Numbered from the stretch's first letter, positions 37,250 to 48,466 are shown. The stretch is DNA of 64,000 nucleotides from Shewanella violacea DSS12 (GCF_000091325.1 NC_014012.1:2834824-2898823), one strand, 5' to 3'. Notes: generated from the letters alone by a model not told the origin. Made by a program: numbers and translations.

Positions 37250-38185
37250 TCAATACAGAGGGGCTTCACCTTCGGGGCGCGTCTTGAGCACCTTGAGGAA
37301 CCACATGTACTGCTCTGGGTACGCCAAGATCACTTGCTCTACCACCTTATTTAGCGCTAAGGCTTCGTTCTCTTTACCCTTCATATCTTCTGGATCTATG
37401 GCCGGCATTACGGTCAAGTCATAACGGCGAGCAGTTTGATCGTAACCTATCTTAACCGGCATCACCTGAGCATTTCCAGCCTGAGCCAAACGGCCCACTA
37501 CGGGTAAGGTGGCTTTTACCGTGCCGAGGAAGGGAGCAAATACACTCTTTTCCGGGCCCAAGTCTTCATCTGGCAGGTAAAAAAAGCTTTTATTATTCTT
37601 CAGCTCAGTTAACAAGGCACGAATACCTGCCTCTCGCATGTAGATGTTGGCGCCCTGTGAGCTGCGCATACGATTATTGAACCAGTTAAACAAGCCGTTT
37701 CTATGGGGCTTAGCCATGCTAGCCATGGACACCTCTAGATTAAGCCTCAAACCCGCATATTCAATCCCCCACACATGGGGCATGATAAAAATCACAGCCT
37801 GACCCGCAGCTTTCGCCTGCTCTACATGTTCAAAACCGATGAGATTGACTCTGCGTCTGAGGTGGGCAGTGGAGCGCACCATAAGCTCAGATTGCGCTAG
37901 CAGTATCATCACGAAGTTTTCGATATTCTCTTTGAGCAGAGACTCAATCTCTTGTGACGATTTTTCTGGAAAACAGGTAGTGAGATTTATTCTCGCCACC
38001 GAAATCGGCTTTTTAGCGATTTTAGTCACCAGTTTTGCCAATTGACGTGCGATAGGATCACGTAACCAGGCAGGCATGAGTCCAAACAGGACTAAGATAG
38101 CGATACCAATCCAGGTAAAAAAGTACTTAGGGTGTAATAATTCGAGTTTAAAACGGCGATCGAAATACTTTGGCTTTCTCGACAA
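37250..38185 (-). CDS. lpxM: Lipid A late acyltransferase (LpxM/MsbB-like)
   Basis: A 311-aa inner-membrane protein with one N-terminal hydrophobic helix (about 22-40). HVWGIE (about 137-142) is the HX4(D/E) catalytic motif of the HtrB/MsbB family. A later PDEDLGP-...-FFG-like segment (PEKSVFAPFLG) matches the acyl-chain region. The ending YPEQYMWFLKVLKTRPEGE is typical. The enzyme adds the second secondary acyl chain to Kdo2-lipid A. Distinguishing LpxM from LpxL by eye is not certain. Confidence 0.83.
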   Translation of the reverse strand: MSRKPKYFDRRFKLELLHPKYFFTWIGIAILVLFGLMPAWLRDPIARQLAKLVTKIAKKPISVARINLTTCFPEKSSQEIESLLKENIENFVMILLAQSELMVRSTAHLRRRVNLIGFEHVEQAKAAGQAVIFIMPHVWGIEYAGLRLNLEVSMASMAKPHRNGLFNWFNNRMRSSQGANIYMREAGIRALLTELKNNKSFFYLPDEDLGPEKSVFAPFLGTVKATLPVVGRLAQAGNAQVMPVKIGYDQTARRYDLTVMPAIDPEDMKGKENEALALNKVVEQVILAYPEQYMWFLKVLKTRPEGEAPLY

Positions 38186-38315
38186 GATACTGGCCTCGAG
38201 CTAGAGATGAAAAGGATACGTTTCTTATCATTTGATAAAAGTTCAAGTTAAACAAAGCGCAAACTTGCCCGGTTTAAAGATGCATTTAAGACATGATGAA
38301 AATACGGTGAAAAAC

Positions 38316-38342
38316 AGAAAAAGCCACTCCCTTGAGTGGCCT
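38316..38342 (-). terminator. Terminator after ihfA
   Basis: On the minus strand GCCACTC and GAGTGGC form a 7-bp stem with a 4-nt loop (extended by flanking A-U pairs), followed by TTTTTCTGTTTTT. Confidence 0.82.
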
Positions 38343-38363
38343 TATCTTTACACTAACTCAAGA

Positions 38364-38660
38364 TTATCTCTTCGAGTTAGCTTCTTCTACGCGGCTTTTG
38401 AGCTTCTGTCCAGGACGGAAGGTAACGACGCGACGAGCTGAGATAGGGATATCTTCACCTGTTTTCGGGTTTCTTCCCGGTCTTTGATTCTTATCTCTAA
38501 GGTCAAAGTTGCCGAAGCCAGATAACTTGACCTGCTCACCACTTTCGAGCGCTTGGCGAATTTCTTCGAAAAACGTCTCAACCATCTCCTTAGCTACACG
38601 CTTATTAATTCCAAGCGTTTCAAAAAGATGCTCTGCCATTTCGGCTTTGGTAAGTGCCAT
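38364..38660 (-). CDS. ihfA: Integration host factor, alpha subunit
   Basis: A 98-aa DNA-bending protein. [14 protein letters not shown] and [22 protein letters not shown] contain the beta-arm with the intercalating Pro in the RPGRNP loop, diagnostic of IHF/HU. The length equals E. coli IhfA (99). It follows pheT by 4 bp, the conserved pheST-ihfA order of gammaproteobacteria, and is followed by a terminator. Confidence 0.97.
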   Translation of the reverse strand: MALTKAEMAEHLFETLGINKRVAKEMVETFFEEIRQALESGEQVKLSGFGNFDLRDKNQRPGRNPKTGEDIPISARRVVTFRPGQKLKSRVEEANSKR

Positions 38661-38664
38661 ACTT

Positions 38665-41052
38665 TTAATCCCTCAACAATGCGTTGAACTCGGACTTGAG
38701 CGTAGAAACCACTGAATCAACCATCTCAGCTATCTCTTTTTCTTCAAGTGTACGAGTGTTGTCTTGTAATGTAAGTGCTATCGCTAGGCTCTTTTTGCCA
38801 GGCTCAACACCTTTACCTTGGTATACATCGAATAAGTTTATGCCAACCAACTGATTTTGGCCAACTTTTCTTATCATTTTTACAACATCACCAGCAGAAA
38901 CATTGTCGTCTACAACGATAGCAATATCACGTCGGTTAGCCGGAAACTTAGATACAGCCTGGGCTTGAGGCAATTTAGCATGCAATAAAGCGTTCAATTC
39001 AAGCTCAAAAACAATTGTTCTACCATTGAGCGCAAACGGCTTTTCTAAGCTCGGATGAACCGTACCTATGATACCTATGACCTGATCATTTCTTAATATT
39101 TCAGCACATTGCCCTGGATGAAGTGCAGGATGAGTAGCTGATCTAAAAGTAAATTCTTCATCAGAAACTGTCAAGCCGATAATGGCTTCAAGGTCACCCT
39201 TGAGGTCAAAAAAGTCAGCAGTTTTAGATTCCATTGACCAATGTTCATCATTCTGATTACCAGAAATCACAGCAGCAAGCATAGGCTCTTGGCGTACATT
39301 TGCATCAGCAGATGTATCCGGTACGAACCTTAGGCCAGTTTCAAACAGGCGAACTCGGTTTTGCTGACGACTCTGGTTATGACCGACGGCGCTTAGCAGA
39401 CCGGTAAATAACGACAGACGCATTGCCGACATCTCGATAGAGATAGGATTAGGTAAAACCATAGCTTCACAGCCAGGATGCACCTTATCTTGTAGCTTAG
39501 GGTCAACAAAACTGTAAGTAATCGCTTCCTGGAAGCCACGAGCCACCAGCATGCTACGCACACGCTTTAAGCTAATATCAGACTCGTTATGGTCTGGCAT
39601 GCTTAAAGAGCCAACTGGCGCGATGTTAGGTATGTTGTTGTAGCCATAAATACGGGCGACTTCTTCGATCAAGTCTTCTTCGATAGCCATATCGAAACGG
39701 TATGTCGCGGTAACCACATTCCATTGATCAGCGGTAAACTCCACAGCAAAACCCAGACGCTGAAGAATTTCAGTCACTTCATCGTCAGAGATATGATGAC
39801 CTAAGATGCGATCTAACTTGCTGCGACGCAAGGTGATCGATACAGGCTTAGGCAGATGCTCGTCTGATTTTGCTTCGACAACGGGTCCAGCTTCACCACC
39901 ACAGATATCCAGAACCAAGCGCGTCGCTCTATCCATCACCTTGTGCTGTAGCTCAGGGTCTACACCTCGCTCGAAGCGGTGAGATGAATCTGTATGTAAG
40001 CCAAAGCGACGAGTTTTTCCTAAGATAGCCAGAGGTGCGAAGAAGGCACATTCAAGCAAGATATCTTTCGTCTCACTGTTCACACCTGAATATTCGCCGC
40101 CAAAGACACCAGCAAGCGCCAGAGACTTCTCCTGATCACTAATGACTAACATATCATCAGGTATGGTGATTTCATTACCATCAAGCAATGTGAGCTTCTC
40201 ATCGCCTGTTCCCATACGAACCTGAATGTCACCGCTTAGCTTAGCCAAGTCGAAGGCATGCATTGGCTGGCCAAATTCGATCAAGACATAGTTAGTGATA
40301 TCGACAATAGGATCGATAGAGCGAATGCCACTGCGTCGTAGCTTCTCTTGTATCCAAAGTGGCGATTGAGCTTTGACGTTTATATTCTTAACCACACGGC
40401 CAAGATAACGAGCACAAGACTCAGGAGCCTGTAGGTCGATTTTAATAGAGTCGTCAATGGTAGGAACTACTTTTTCCCATGTTGGCTCAGTCACGGCTTG
40501 GCGGTTTAATACACCGACTTCCCGTGCCAGACCCGACATGCCGAGACAATCGGCGCGGTTGGCAGTCAAATCAACATCGATAATCACGTCTTCTAGACTC
40601 AAATACTCACGAATATCAGCGCCTAATGGCGCATCAGTCGGTAGTTCAAGAATACCATCGCTGTCGATATTGATGCCAAGTTCACCGTAGGAACACAGCA
40701 TACCAAATGAAGGTTCACCGCGAAGCTTAGCCTTCTTAATTTTGAAGTTACCCGGCAGTACTGCGCCTACCATGGCAACAGCCACTTTCAGGCCTAAACG
40801 ACAGTTAGGTGCACCACAAACTATGTCAATAAGCTCGTCTTGACCGACATTAATTTTGGTCACACGTAACTTATCAGCATCCGGATGCTGACCACACTCT
40901 ACAACTTCACCGACGATAACACCGGAAAACTCACCGGCAACACCTTCGACACCATCGACTTCGAGACCGGCCATGGTGATTTGATGTGACAATTCGTCAC
41001 GGCTTATGCTTGGGTTAACCCATTCACGGAGCCAAGATTCACTAAATTTCAT
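38665..41052 (-). CDS. pheT: Phenylalanine--tRNA ligase, beta subunit
   Basis: A 795-aa subunit of the alpha2-beta2 PheRS. The N-terminal OB fold (tRNA-binding domain), the B3/B4 editing region and the C-terminal FDX-ACB anticodon-binding domain ([15 protein letters not shown] near residue 700) are all visible. The length equals E. coli PheT (795). It is translated with pheS (14-bp gap) and ihfA (4-bp gap). Confidence 0.98.
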   Translation of the reverse strand: MKFSESWLREWVNPSISRDELSHQITMAGLEVDGVEGVAGEFSGVIVGEVVECGQHPDADKLRVTKINVGQDELIDIVCGAPNCRLGLKVAVAMVGAVLPGNFKIKKAKLRGEPSFGMLCSYGELGINIDSDGILELPTDAPLGADIREYLSLEDVIIDVDLTANRADCLGMSGLAREVGVLNRQAVTEPTWEKVVPTIDDSIKIDLQAPESCARYLGRVVKNINVKAQSPLWIQEKLRRSGIRSIDPIVDITNYVLIEFGQPMHAFDLAKLSGDIQVRMGTGDEKLTLLDGNEITIPDDMLVISDQEKSLALAGVFGGEYSGVNSETKDILLECAFFAPLAILGKTRRFGLHTDSSHRFERGVDPELQHKVMDRATRLVLDICGGEAGPVVEAKSDEHLPKPVSITLRRSKLDRILGHHISDDEVTEILQRLGFAVEFTADQWNVVTATYRFDMAIEEDLIEEVARIYGYNNIPNIAPVGSLSMPDHNESDISLKRVRSMLVARGFQEAITYSFVDPKLQDKVHPGCEAMVLPNPISIEMSAMRLSLFTGLLSAVGHNQSRQQNRVRLFETGLRFVPDTSADANVRQEPMLAAVISGNQNDEHWSMESKTADFFDLKGDLEAIIGLTVSDEEFTFRSATHPALHPGQCAEILRNDQVIGIIGTVHPSLEKPFALNGRTIVFELELNALLHAKLPQAQAVSKFPANRRDIAIVVDDNVSAGDVVKMIRKVGQNQLVGINLFDVYQGKGVEPGKKSLAIALTLQDNTRTLEEKEIAEMVDSVVSTLKSEFNALLRD

Positions 41053-41066
41053 GCTGTATTGCTCCG

Positions 41067-42098
<1,032 letters not shown>

Positions 42099-42155
42099 TT
42101 ACTGTCTATTTATCTTACGAAAATAGAAAAAGAGACAAATTTTACGTGAGCTCAT
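42099..42155 (-). CDS. Possible pheM-like leader peptide
   Basis: An 18-codon frame, 48 bp upstream of the pheS start, contains the run L-F-F-Y-F, similar in flavour to the Phe-rich E. coli PheM leader. There is no good ribosome binding site, and I find no terminator hairpin between it and pheS, so attenuation is not shown. Confidence 0.25.
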   Translation of the reverse strand: MSSRKICLFFYFRKINRQ

Positions 42156-42617
42156 CGATTTTGACTAGGGCTAATTCACGCTTTTTGCCATAAAGGTTAG
42201 ATATATCCTTTTTATCGCCAATATTTTCCCCTATCCATCACAGAATGTATGAATGAAGCCTGTATAAGACTCGAATCTCATCTCACAAATGTAAAGTGAA
42301 CACACAGAAATACACATTTAAACCAAGCGTGCGGATAAAGACTAAACAATCATCTTGATGAATACTCATTCTAGCTTGATCAATTAGAGACACTCCCAAT
42401 ATCCAGGTGTGATGGCATTCAGTAAGGATGAAGCGCCATAGAAGATGTAATAATTTGTTGGTTAGTGCTGATACGTATCTTAAGCATCATATTGCCAACA
42501 ATTACTTCTAAGATAGATAAAGTCGCAACAAACTTGATCTAGATCCGTAACCAAGTGTTTTTTCATTTATGTTAGAATTCTATCTCTATGATAAGAGTTA
42601 AAAGGAAGTATGCCCAC
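42156..42617. other. 460-bp divergent intergenic region
   Basis: It lies between pheS (minus) and the large sensor gene (plus). A 28-codon minus-strand stretch without a start (about 42147-42233) reads like protein but cannot be assigned. Otherwise it should hold the two promoters. Confidence 0.3.
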
Positions 42618-45221
42618 ATGGGAAATAATGGACCCGATCACCAGCCCTCTTACAAAACGCATTGGCTGAACAGCTTACCCTTTAAGTTTTCTATTATTCA
42701 ATTTTTTATCGTAGGCCTGATCATCACCTCAAGTATCTGGCTCATCTTATCTATAGAGAAGAAACACCATCAGGAAACTCAGCTTTCCTTGAGCCAAAAT
42801 TTAGGCTTAACCATAGTCGCTCAGTTACAGCAAACCACATCAAAAATTGAAGCCCTTGCCGCCTCTATGGCCTCTATAGGCGTTACTTATGCACATTCCC
42901 CATCTCAGCTACAACAGATAATCCCAGCCCTCCTAAATACCGATGGACAACAATCCCTCATAGCGGGTGGCGGAATATGGCCCGAGCCAGGTGCTTTCGA
43001 TGCATCGAAACTGCGTGACAGTTACTTTTGGAGCCGAGATGAGCAAGGTCATTTTGATCTGGTCAACGGATATAATAATGCCAGTGGCTCAGGTTATCAT
43101 TCAGAGATTTGGTACCAGCCGACACGTTTTTTCCCTGTCGGCACCACTTACTGGTCTGATGCCTATATCGATCCTTATACCCATGAAGCCATGATCACCG
43201 CCTCGGTTCCAATGTGGTTGGAACACCAATTTATCGGAGTATCTACGGTAGACTTGGCACTTTCGTCACTTAAATCCTTTTTCAATAAGCTGGAGCTTCA
43301 TCAAGCTTATCTATTTGCACTCGACAGCAACAACAATCTCTTGGCGCATCCCTCTGACTCCGAAGAGCAAGGCTCCTCGCCATACCTGAGTCATCCTTTC
43401 GCACAATTCACCCAAGATCATCCAGCCTACGTCTCGCTCCTCACTGAGATAGACAAAATTGATGCTCAATTCCTCAAGCAAGCCGGATCTAGCATCACCC
43501 AAGACCCATCGCAACTTAATGTATTGTTAAATAGCCTAGATGTATCTAAACGAGAGCGACTCTCGGCGCTTATCAATGCCAATGCTAGGCAAATATCATC
43601 TAACTCTGAACGAACCACCAGCTTCGTATTAGACCAAGATCCCTTGCTTAAGGAACCGGTATTGGTGTCTGTTTTTCATATGCCAAGAACCTACTGGAAG
43701 ATCATTTTAGTCACTCCTCTGAGTGAAATTGGCAGTAAAGAACATGCAATTGCGGCAAAAATTGGCATATTTTTGCTTTTGACCCAATTGATCGCACTAG
43801 TGGTGCTGTTTATTTTCCAGCATAGGTTATTTATCAAACCAATTTCCAAGATGGTCGAATCATTACAGGGGGGGAATATCGCTAAGCTAGAGCTCACCGC
43901 CAATCGACGCCAAGATGAAATTGGTAAGTTAGCGAAGGCATTTATCTCAAGAAGTCATCAGCTTGAAATTGCTTATGCCAGTTTAGATGCCGGTAATCTG
44001 GCGCTAGAACAGCAAGTGGCGATGCAAAAACACGCGCAAATTAAATTGAGTAAGCATAAAAACCAGCTTAATAGTCTGCTCAATTCATCACAAAATCTCA
44101 TCTACATCAAGAGCACTGAAGGATTATATACCTTAGTCAATGATAGGTTCTGTGAGGTATTAGGTCTTGAGCGGGACAAGGTAATTGGGGCTAAAGACAG
44201 GGATCTTTTTCCTGTTCATATCGCCGAGATTATTGCCTGCCATGACAAGAGCATCATAGACACACAAAGCCCACAAAGTTTTGAACAAGTCATCCCTAGC
44301 AACCAAGGTGAAATCACCTACTTGATCACTGGATACCCCATACTGGATGATGAAGGTAACATTTTTGCTTTAGGCGCCATGGCGTTCGATATCAGCCATA
44401 TAAAAACCGTGAACCTAGAGTTGACCAGCCAGATAGAAGAAGTCAATCAAAGCTTGGTTCACCAGGAGATGCAGGTACAACAGCTTCATATGACCCTGCG
44501 TCAGCTTGAACAGTCGAGCATCAGCATAGAGAAACACCAAGAATTATTCCTTCAACTGCAACATAGTGGGGCTCAAAACCATAAGCTAATGCCTCAGCTG
44601 ATCACTGACATCTTGCGGGAACAACTAAAAGAACATGAACTGATCTTCACCAAATTGCGTCAGGATAGCTCATTGCAACGAGAGGACGATCTCTTGGAGC
44701 TTATTCGCCTTGTCACAGAGCAAACCGATAAGCTGCGCCACCTACTCTGCTTAGTCGTGCCCCAGAGTGAAGAAATTAAGTCGGTGCACATTAAACAGTT
44801 CTTGGAACACCTCTTGGCTGTATTAGCCCCACAACTCGATGCATACAAGGTTGAAATCAAGCTAAACTGCTCCGAAGCCTTGTCGTTGCAAGTCTCTCCC
44901 TGGTCACTGTTACTCCTGTTTTATAAACTGTTACAGAACACTCTGACCCATGGCTTAAGTAAAGACAATGAGCAGAATAAGATCACTATTTCAGTATATA
45001 AAGACCAGCAACAACTCCTAGTGTGCATCAAGGATAATGGTGTAGGAATCGAACCTTCACGCCTAGAAGAGATAAATAAACAGATTAGGGAGCACACCAG
45101 CTCAGGCACTCTGTCCGAGTTAGCCCTCTGGCTGAAAATTGAATTTAATGGTGAGATAAGCATGAGTTCTGAACGGTCAAAATACACAGAGGTAAGATGT
45201 TTACTGACCATTGCAGATTAG
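42618..45221 (+). CDS. Large membrane sensor: Cache, HAMP, PAS, coiled coil and HATPase_c, no H-box seen
   Basis: An 867-aa protein starting at ATG 42618 (AAGGAAG upstream, whereas 42588 lacks one). A transmembrane helix (about 28-46) precedes a periplasmic double-Cache-like domain (GGGIWPEPGAFD and SDAYIDPYTHEAMITASVP). A second helix (about 385-405), a HAMP-like segment, and a PAS domain (about 480-600, LLNSSQNLIYIKSTEGLYTLVND) follow. The C-terminus has an N-box-like LLQNTLTHG and G1 box DNGVGIEPS. No canonical H-E-phi-R/N-x-P phosphoacceptor motif is visible in the 610-740 coiled-coil region. Confidence 0.82.
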   Translation: MGNNGPDHQPSYKTHWLNSLPFKFSIIQFFIVGLIITSSIWLILSIEKKHHQETQLSLSQNLGLTIVAQLQQTTSKIEALAASMASIGVTYAHSPSQLQQIIPALLNTDGQQSLIAGGGIWPEPGAFDASKLRDSYFWSRDEQGHFDLVNGYNNASGSGYHSEIWYQPTRFFPVGTTYWSDAYIDPYTHEAMITASVPMWLEHQFIGVSTVDLALSSLKSFFNKLELHQAYLFALDSNNNLLAHPSDSEEQGSSPYLSHPFAQFTQDHPAYVSLLTEIDKIDAQFLKQAGSSITQDPSQLNVLLNSLDVSKRERLSALINANARQISSNSERTTSFVLDQDPLLKEPVLVSVFHMPRTYWKIILVTPLSEIGSKEHAIAAKIGIFLLLTQLIALVVLFIFQHRLFIKPISKMVESLQGGNIAKLELTANRRQDEIGKLAKAFISRSHQLEIAYASLDAGNLALEQQVAMQKHAQIKLSKHKNQLNSLLNSSQNLIYIKSTEGLYTLVNDRFCEVLGLERDKVIGAKDRDLFPVHIAEIIACHDKSIIDTQSPQSFEQVIPSNQGEITYLITGYPILDDEGNIFALGAMAFDISHIKTVNLELTSQIEEVNQSLVHQEMQVQQLHMTLRQLEQSSISIEKHQELFLQLQHSGAQNHKLMPQLITDILREQLKEHELIFTKLRQDSSLQREDDLLELIRLVTEQTDKLRHLLCLVVPQSEEIKSVHIKQFLEHLLAVLAPQLDAYKVEIKLNCSEALSLQVSPWSLLLLFYKLLQNTLTHGLSKDNEQNKITISVYKDQQQLLVCIKDNGVGIEPSRLEEINKQIREHTSSGTLSELALWLKIEFNGEISMSSERSKYTEVRCLLTIAD

Positions 45222-45317
45222 CTAGCTTAATGGTTAACAATCGCTAAAAGTGCCAATGGATGCACTATTCGATAAAACTATGAGTTTATATGGGTTTATA
45301 TGGGGTGAAAGATAAAA

Positions 45318-45346
45318 GTTAAAGAGAGGGACTCCCTCTCTTTAAC
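45318..45346. terminator. Bidirectional hairpin between convergent genes
   Basis: GTTAAAGAGAGGGA facing CCCTCTCTTTAAC forms a 13-bp stem with a very short loop, between the sensor gene and the retropepsin-like gene. Confidence 0.65.
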
Positions 45347-45358
45347 GACGTCAAGTGA

Positions 45359-46228
45359 TTAACGCTCTACATCCACCAGATAATGGTCCTGCAACCAGTT
45401 GCGTCCTATGAGTAACTTATAACGCATTTTACTTCTGTCCCTGAGGTTGACCTTGATTTTATATTCCTCACCGGGCTCGCCAACATTGAGCTCCACCATA
45501 TAGCGGATCTCGCTACCTTGAGCATTACGGATCCATGATGTCTCAACAATCTTTGCCTCCACACGATGAGAAATGCCTTTTTCATTCTCTGTGGTGAAGC
45601 TAATCATCTTGCCTATATTGGCTTGCATATCATCGACACCATTTTTAACCTTCAAATCTAATGCATGAAGTGAGCTTTCCACGGCGCCGGTATCAATACG
45701 GGTCTTAAACATCAAGCCTGTCTCAACGATGTAAATAGGGGCTACGGGACCTATCACCTTCTTATCGGCCACATCTACTAGGTATTTACCCTTAAGCCAG
45801 CTACGGCCAATGAGTAGTTTGTAATCCATATCACTTCTATTGCGTAAGTTGACCAGAACTTTACGTTCCTTGCCAGCGTAGCCCACATGGAGCCAGACCA
45901 TATAGCGAGTCTCACGCCCTTGAGAATTACTCACTGTCGATGTCCTGAAGATGGGAACCGAGAGTCTTTGACGCTCGCCAGCTGCATTTTCAGTGGTAAA
46001 ATGCAGTATCTTACCCACATCATCTTCCATCTGATTGGCACCGCCACCTTCAACTTTTAGATCGAAGGCGTTCAATGAAGTATTTACTGCACCCGTGTCG
46101 ATTCTGGCGACAAAGGCAAGCTTAGCCTCAACCACAGACATCTGAGCTGTTGGACCTATGATGGTTTTATCTTGTGCTAACACAGAAGTAGAGAGTAACA
46201 ACATACATAAACCTATTTTTTTCAGCAT
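45359..46228 (-). CDS. Tandem retropepsin-like (RimK-associated / RloA-type) exported protein
   Basis: A 289-aa protein with a signal peptide (MLKKIGLCMLLLSTSVLA). Two homologous halves each begin KxxIGP.A, then carry ARIDTGA (about 46-52) and TRIDTGA (about 185-191), the DTGA active-site loop of aspartic retropepsin-like domains in the PF05618 (putative ATP-dependent zinc protease) family. Each half ends in YKLLIGR(S/N)WL. Duplication gives two DTGA motifs, like the two lobes of pepsin. The ATG at 46228 is preferred over TTG 46240. Function unproven. Confidence 0.78.
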   Translation of the reverse strand: MLKKIGLCMLLLSTSVLAQDKTIIGPTAQMSVVEAKLAFVARIDTGAVNTSLNAFDLKVEGGGANQMEDDVGKILHFTTENAAGERQRLSVPIFRTSTVSNSQGRETRYMVWLHVGYAGKERKVLVNLRNRSDMDYKLLIGRSWLKGKYLVDVADKKVIGPVAPIYIVETGLMFKTRIDTGAVESSLHALDLKVKNGVDDMQANIGKMISFTTENEKGISHRVEAKIVETSWIRNAQGSEIRYMVELNVGEPGEEYKIKVNLRDRSKMRYKLLIGRNWLQDHYLVDVER

Positions 46229-46274
46229 TATGTTTACCAAGTAAAAAAGAAATCAAAGATAGAAATCAAACAAT

Positions 46275-46300
46275 AAAAAGGCCGACTCAAGAGTCGACCC
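46275..46300 (-). terminator. Terminator after the SpoIIAA-like gene
   Basis: On the minus strand GTCGACTC and GAGTCGGC pair around a short loop and are followed by CTTTTTATTG. Confidence 0.8.
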
Positions 46301-46336
46301 AATTTCAATTGGTTATTCATTAACCATAGCAAGCGA

Positions 46337-46708
46337 TTAACTTTCGTTATCTGCAATCCATTGTTCAGCCAAGTGGCTGCTACTTTTATCGAAAACTCTA
46401 ACCGGACAGGGGATCATATATGCCATAGCTTTCGCCATGCCAGTGATCCAGTCACTGTCGGTAATAATGACGACTCTAGAAAAATCAGTCAAATGAAAAA
46501 AACCTAACATAGCATCATCCCATAATGTTTCCACTGTGATGCCCTTAAAGCCTTCGTCAAACTCATACCAAAGCTTGATCGACGCATGGTCTTTAAGTCT
46601 TCCCTCGATAGCCGGTAGCAAACGCTTGTCATAGTCATCGCCGGTAACAACACCAGAAGCCTTTATCGCTACTGTGTCGTGATTAAAACCATCCAAGATT
46701 TCTAACAT
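46337..46708 (-). CDS. SpoIIAA-like (STAS-related) protein
   Basis: A 123-aa soluble protein from ATG 46708 with AAGGAGTG upstream (the 46747 start lacks one). The opening MLEILDGF-(7)-AIKASGVVTGDDYDKRLLPAIE and the central LWYEFDEGFKGIT are characteristic of the SpoIIAA-like family (DUF3478). These have a STAS-like fold and are often linked to lipid or membrane binding. It is monocistronic, preceded by more than 500 bp of non-coding DNA and followed by a terminator. Confidence 0.75.
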   Translation of the reverse strand: MLEILDGFNHDTVAIKASGVVTGDDYDKRLLPAIEGRLKDHASIKLWYEFDEGFKGITVETLWDDAMLGFFHLTDFSRVVIITDSDWITGMAKAMAYMIPCPVRVFDKSSSHLAEQWIADNES

Positions 46709-47243
46709 TATGCACTCCTTGCAAAGATATGAACAAGCAAGCATCAATTGATAAAATTACACAGGCAAAACGACATAAGCACTAAACAAGCTTAAAGGTT
46801 TTTATATACGCCGTTTTAAAACACCTTAAATACCACATAAATTGATAGCTAACTAAACAAGTATAAACGGAACAAATGGAAGTAACACCAGCAATAGAAA
46901 AATCCCCAGCTAAGCACGGATGCAATACACGAGGAAATGCTGATGTCTATGATGTGCCAAGCCAATGAAACTGTTCAAATGAGTATTCTAATGTTTAACC
47001 AAGTTTAATACCCATAGGTATAACATTAGGTGTCTAATGAATTGACCACAAGAATGGAGATGTAAAAGACTGTAACTAAATATAAAAAAGGCAAAAATAT
47101 ACCTGCCTAGGAGATCTCTGTACCTGATATTTTTATATCAAGAGTATTTTTAACCTAGAGTATTTTTATCCTAGAGTATGTTGTACGAAACATATTCCGT
47201 ACAACATATAGTCAGATCAACTGAAATTGACCGCGACTCGTAG
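46709..47243. other. 535-bp interval with short tandem repeat and palindrome
   Basis: No gene found. 47141-47183 holds AGAGTATTTTTAACCT, AGAGTATTTTTATCCT and a partial third AGAGTATGTTG. The third runs into an 11-bp palindrome TATGTTGTACG / CGTACAACATA at 47177-47208, which lies 3' of the DUF3802 gene and may act as a weak terminator. Confidence 0.5.
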
Positions 47244-47603
47244 TTACTGCGCAGCTGCCAGCAGTTTAGAAATTTCTTGATCGAACAGATTTTTGATCAA
47301 ACCAGAAAACTCGGTAATAAACAGCGTCTGATCTTGGGTGGCATTTCTTTTGGCTACATTGGCTAAGATCTCTTCGAGATCGTAGACTATTGCATCAATT
47401 TCACGGATAACCGTATTTCTTTGTGCAAAAGTCAAAGAAGGATTTTGACCACACACCATGATGATCTGCGCCGACAATTGCTCTTCGAATAGTTCCATCA
47501 CAGTGTCACCCGCAACCGAAGCCACCTCTCGGCCCTCAAACAGACCTAAATGCTCCGTGAGGTACTGAATGAGATGCATATATCCATCTTTATCTGTAAC
47601 CAT
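47244..47603 (-). CDS. DUF3802 family protein
   Basis: A 119-aa soluble, acidic, mainly helical protein beginning MVTDKDGYMHLIQYLTEHL, which I recognise as the DUF3802 type restricted to Shewanella, Vibrio and relatives. AAGG precedes the ATG. No membrane segment or signal peptide. Function unknown. It is monocistronic. The family name is from memory and not checked. Confidence 0.7.
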   Translation of the reverse strand: MVTDKDGYMHLIQYLTEHLGLFEGREVASVAGDTVMELFEEQLSAQIIMVCGQNPSLTFAQRNTVIREIDAIVYDLEEILANVAKRNATQDQTLFITEFSGLIKNLFDQEISKLLAAAQ

Positions 47604-47719
47604 CTTAAACCTTATTCACCTATTCAGTTAGAGCATGGTAGTTACCATGCTCACAGTCCAGTCTATAGCAGTTTTAACCCATTTTCATCATAGCTAGGTT
47701 AATTTGTAACATTCGGTCT

Positions 47720-48295
47720 TTAACGGCTTAGATTCAAAACAAATGAAACCGGTACAGCCTGACTTATCGAGGTCAAGCCGGCCACTTCTCTTAGTTTTTC
47801 AATCCCAGGCGTATAACCAAAATCAGCCGCGTTTATTATCACAGGCTGAGTACTCACCACTAAAAGTTGCTTATTTGACAACTTAGCAATGGTAACCTGA
47901 ATTGGCAATGTCTGTTTCTTTTGGTGCATAGATAATTCGGCAGACATCTCCATGACACTGGTAGCGCCAACTGGAATGTCGGCAAGTTTAGACAAGTCGA
48001 TTTGAGAACTTAATACTAGTGTCGGATACATACCCACTTCAAAAAGCAGCTCCTTCATTCGGATATCACGGATCTCAATATTGGTCCATACACTCGCCAA
48101 GTCTATCGTGAGTGCAAATTTACCACTGTCATCCAGCTGACCTGAGAATGAATTAAAATGATGCACCTCGGCCACATTGACTTTCTTTGTTGAAATAAAA
48201 TTCACATTGGAATTTTTACTGTCGACAATCCAAGGCGCCGCCGATGCTGCCCCGCCGATAGTACACAAGAAGATCCCTATCAATAACTTATTCAT
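47720..48295 (-). CDS. YceI family periplasmic protein
   Basis: A 191-aa exported protein from ATG 48295 (GGAG 7 bp upstream; the TTG at 48313 is less likely). A signal peptide ends near ASA. The mature part starts APWIVDSKNSNVNFISTKK and continues with HHFNSFSGQLDDSGKFALTIDLASV, typical of the YceI lipocalin-like beta-barrel that binds polyisoprenoids or amphiphiles. The ending VPVSFVLNLSR also fits. There is no linked cytochrome b561 gene. Confidence 0.85.
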   Translation of the reverse strand: MNKLLIGIFLCTIGGAASAAPWIVDSKNSNVNFISTKKVNVAEVHHFNSFSGQLDDSGKFALTIDLASVWTNIEIRDIRMKELLFEVGMYPTLVLSSQIDLSKLADIPVGATSVMEMSAELSMHQKKQTLPIQVTIAKLSNKQLLVVSTQPVIINAADFGYTPGIEKLREVAGLTSISQAVPVSFVLNLSR

Positions 48296-48403
48296 ACATT
48301 CTCCACGCTTCAAATAGTAATAATCAAAATATGATTCGATTAGATCGTTTAACTAGTAACAGTATATAAATGAATTTAAATAAGTAAATGCTGATAAAAG
48401 AAA

Positions 48404-48438
48404 GAAAAAAAGGTGAGAGTGTCATTGGCACTCTCACC
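48404..48438 (-). terminator. Terminator after pdxH
   Basis: On the minus strand GGTGAGAGTG and CACTCTCACC form a perfect 10-bp stem with a 7-nt loop, followed by TTTTTTTC. Confidence 0.93.
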
Positions 48439-48466
48439 TATGTAACTTAAGAAGATGTATGAATCT

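Noticed and set aside
42147..42233. Protein-like 28-codon stretch upstream of pheS
   Set aside because: It has no start codon and is closed by stops, so it was not called a gene.
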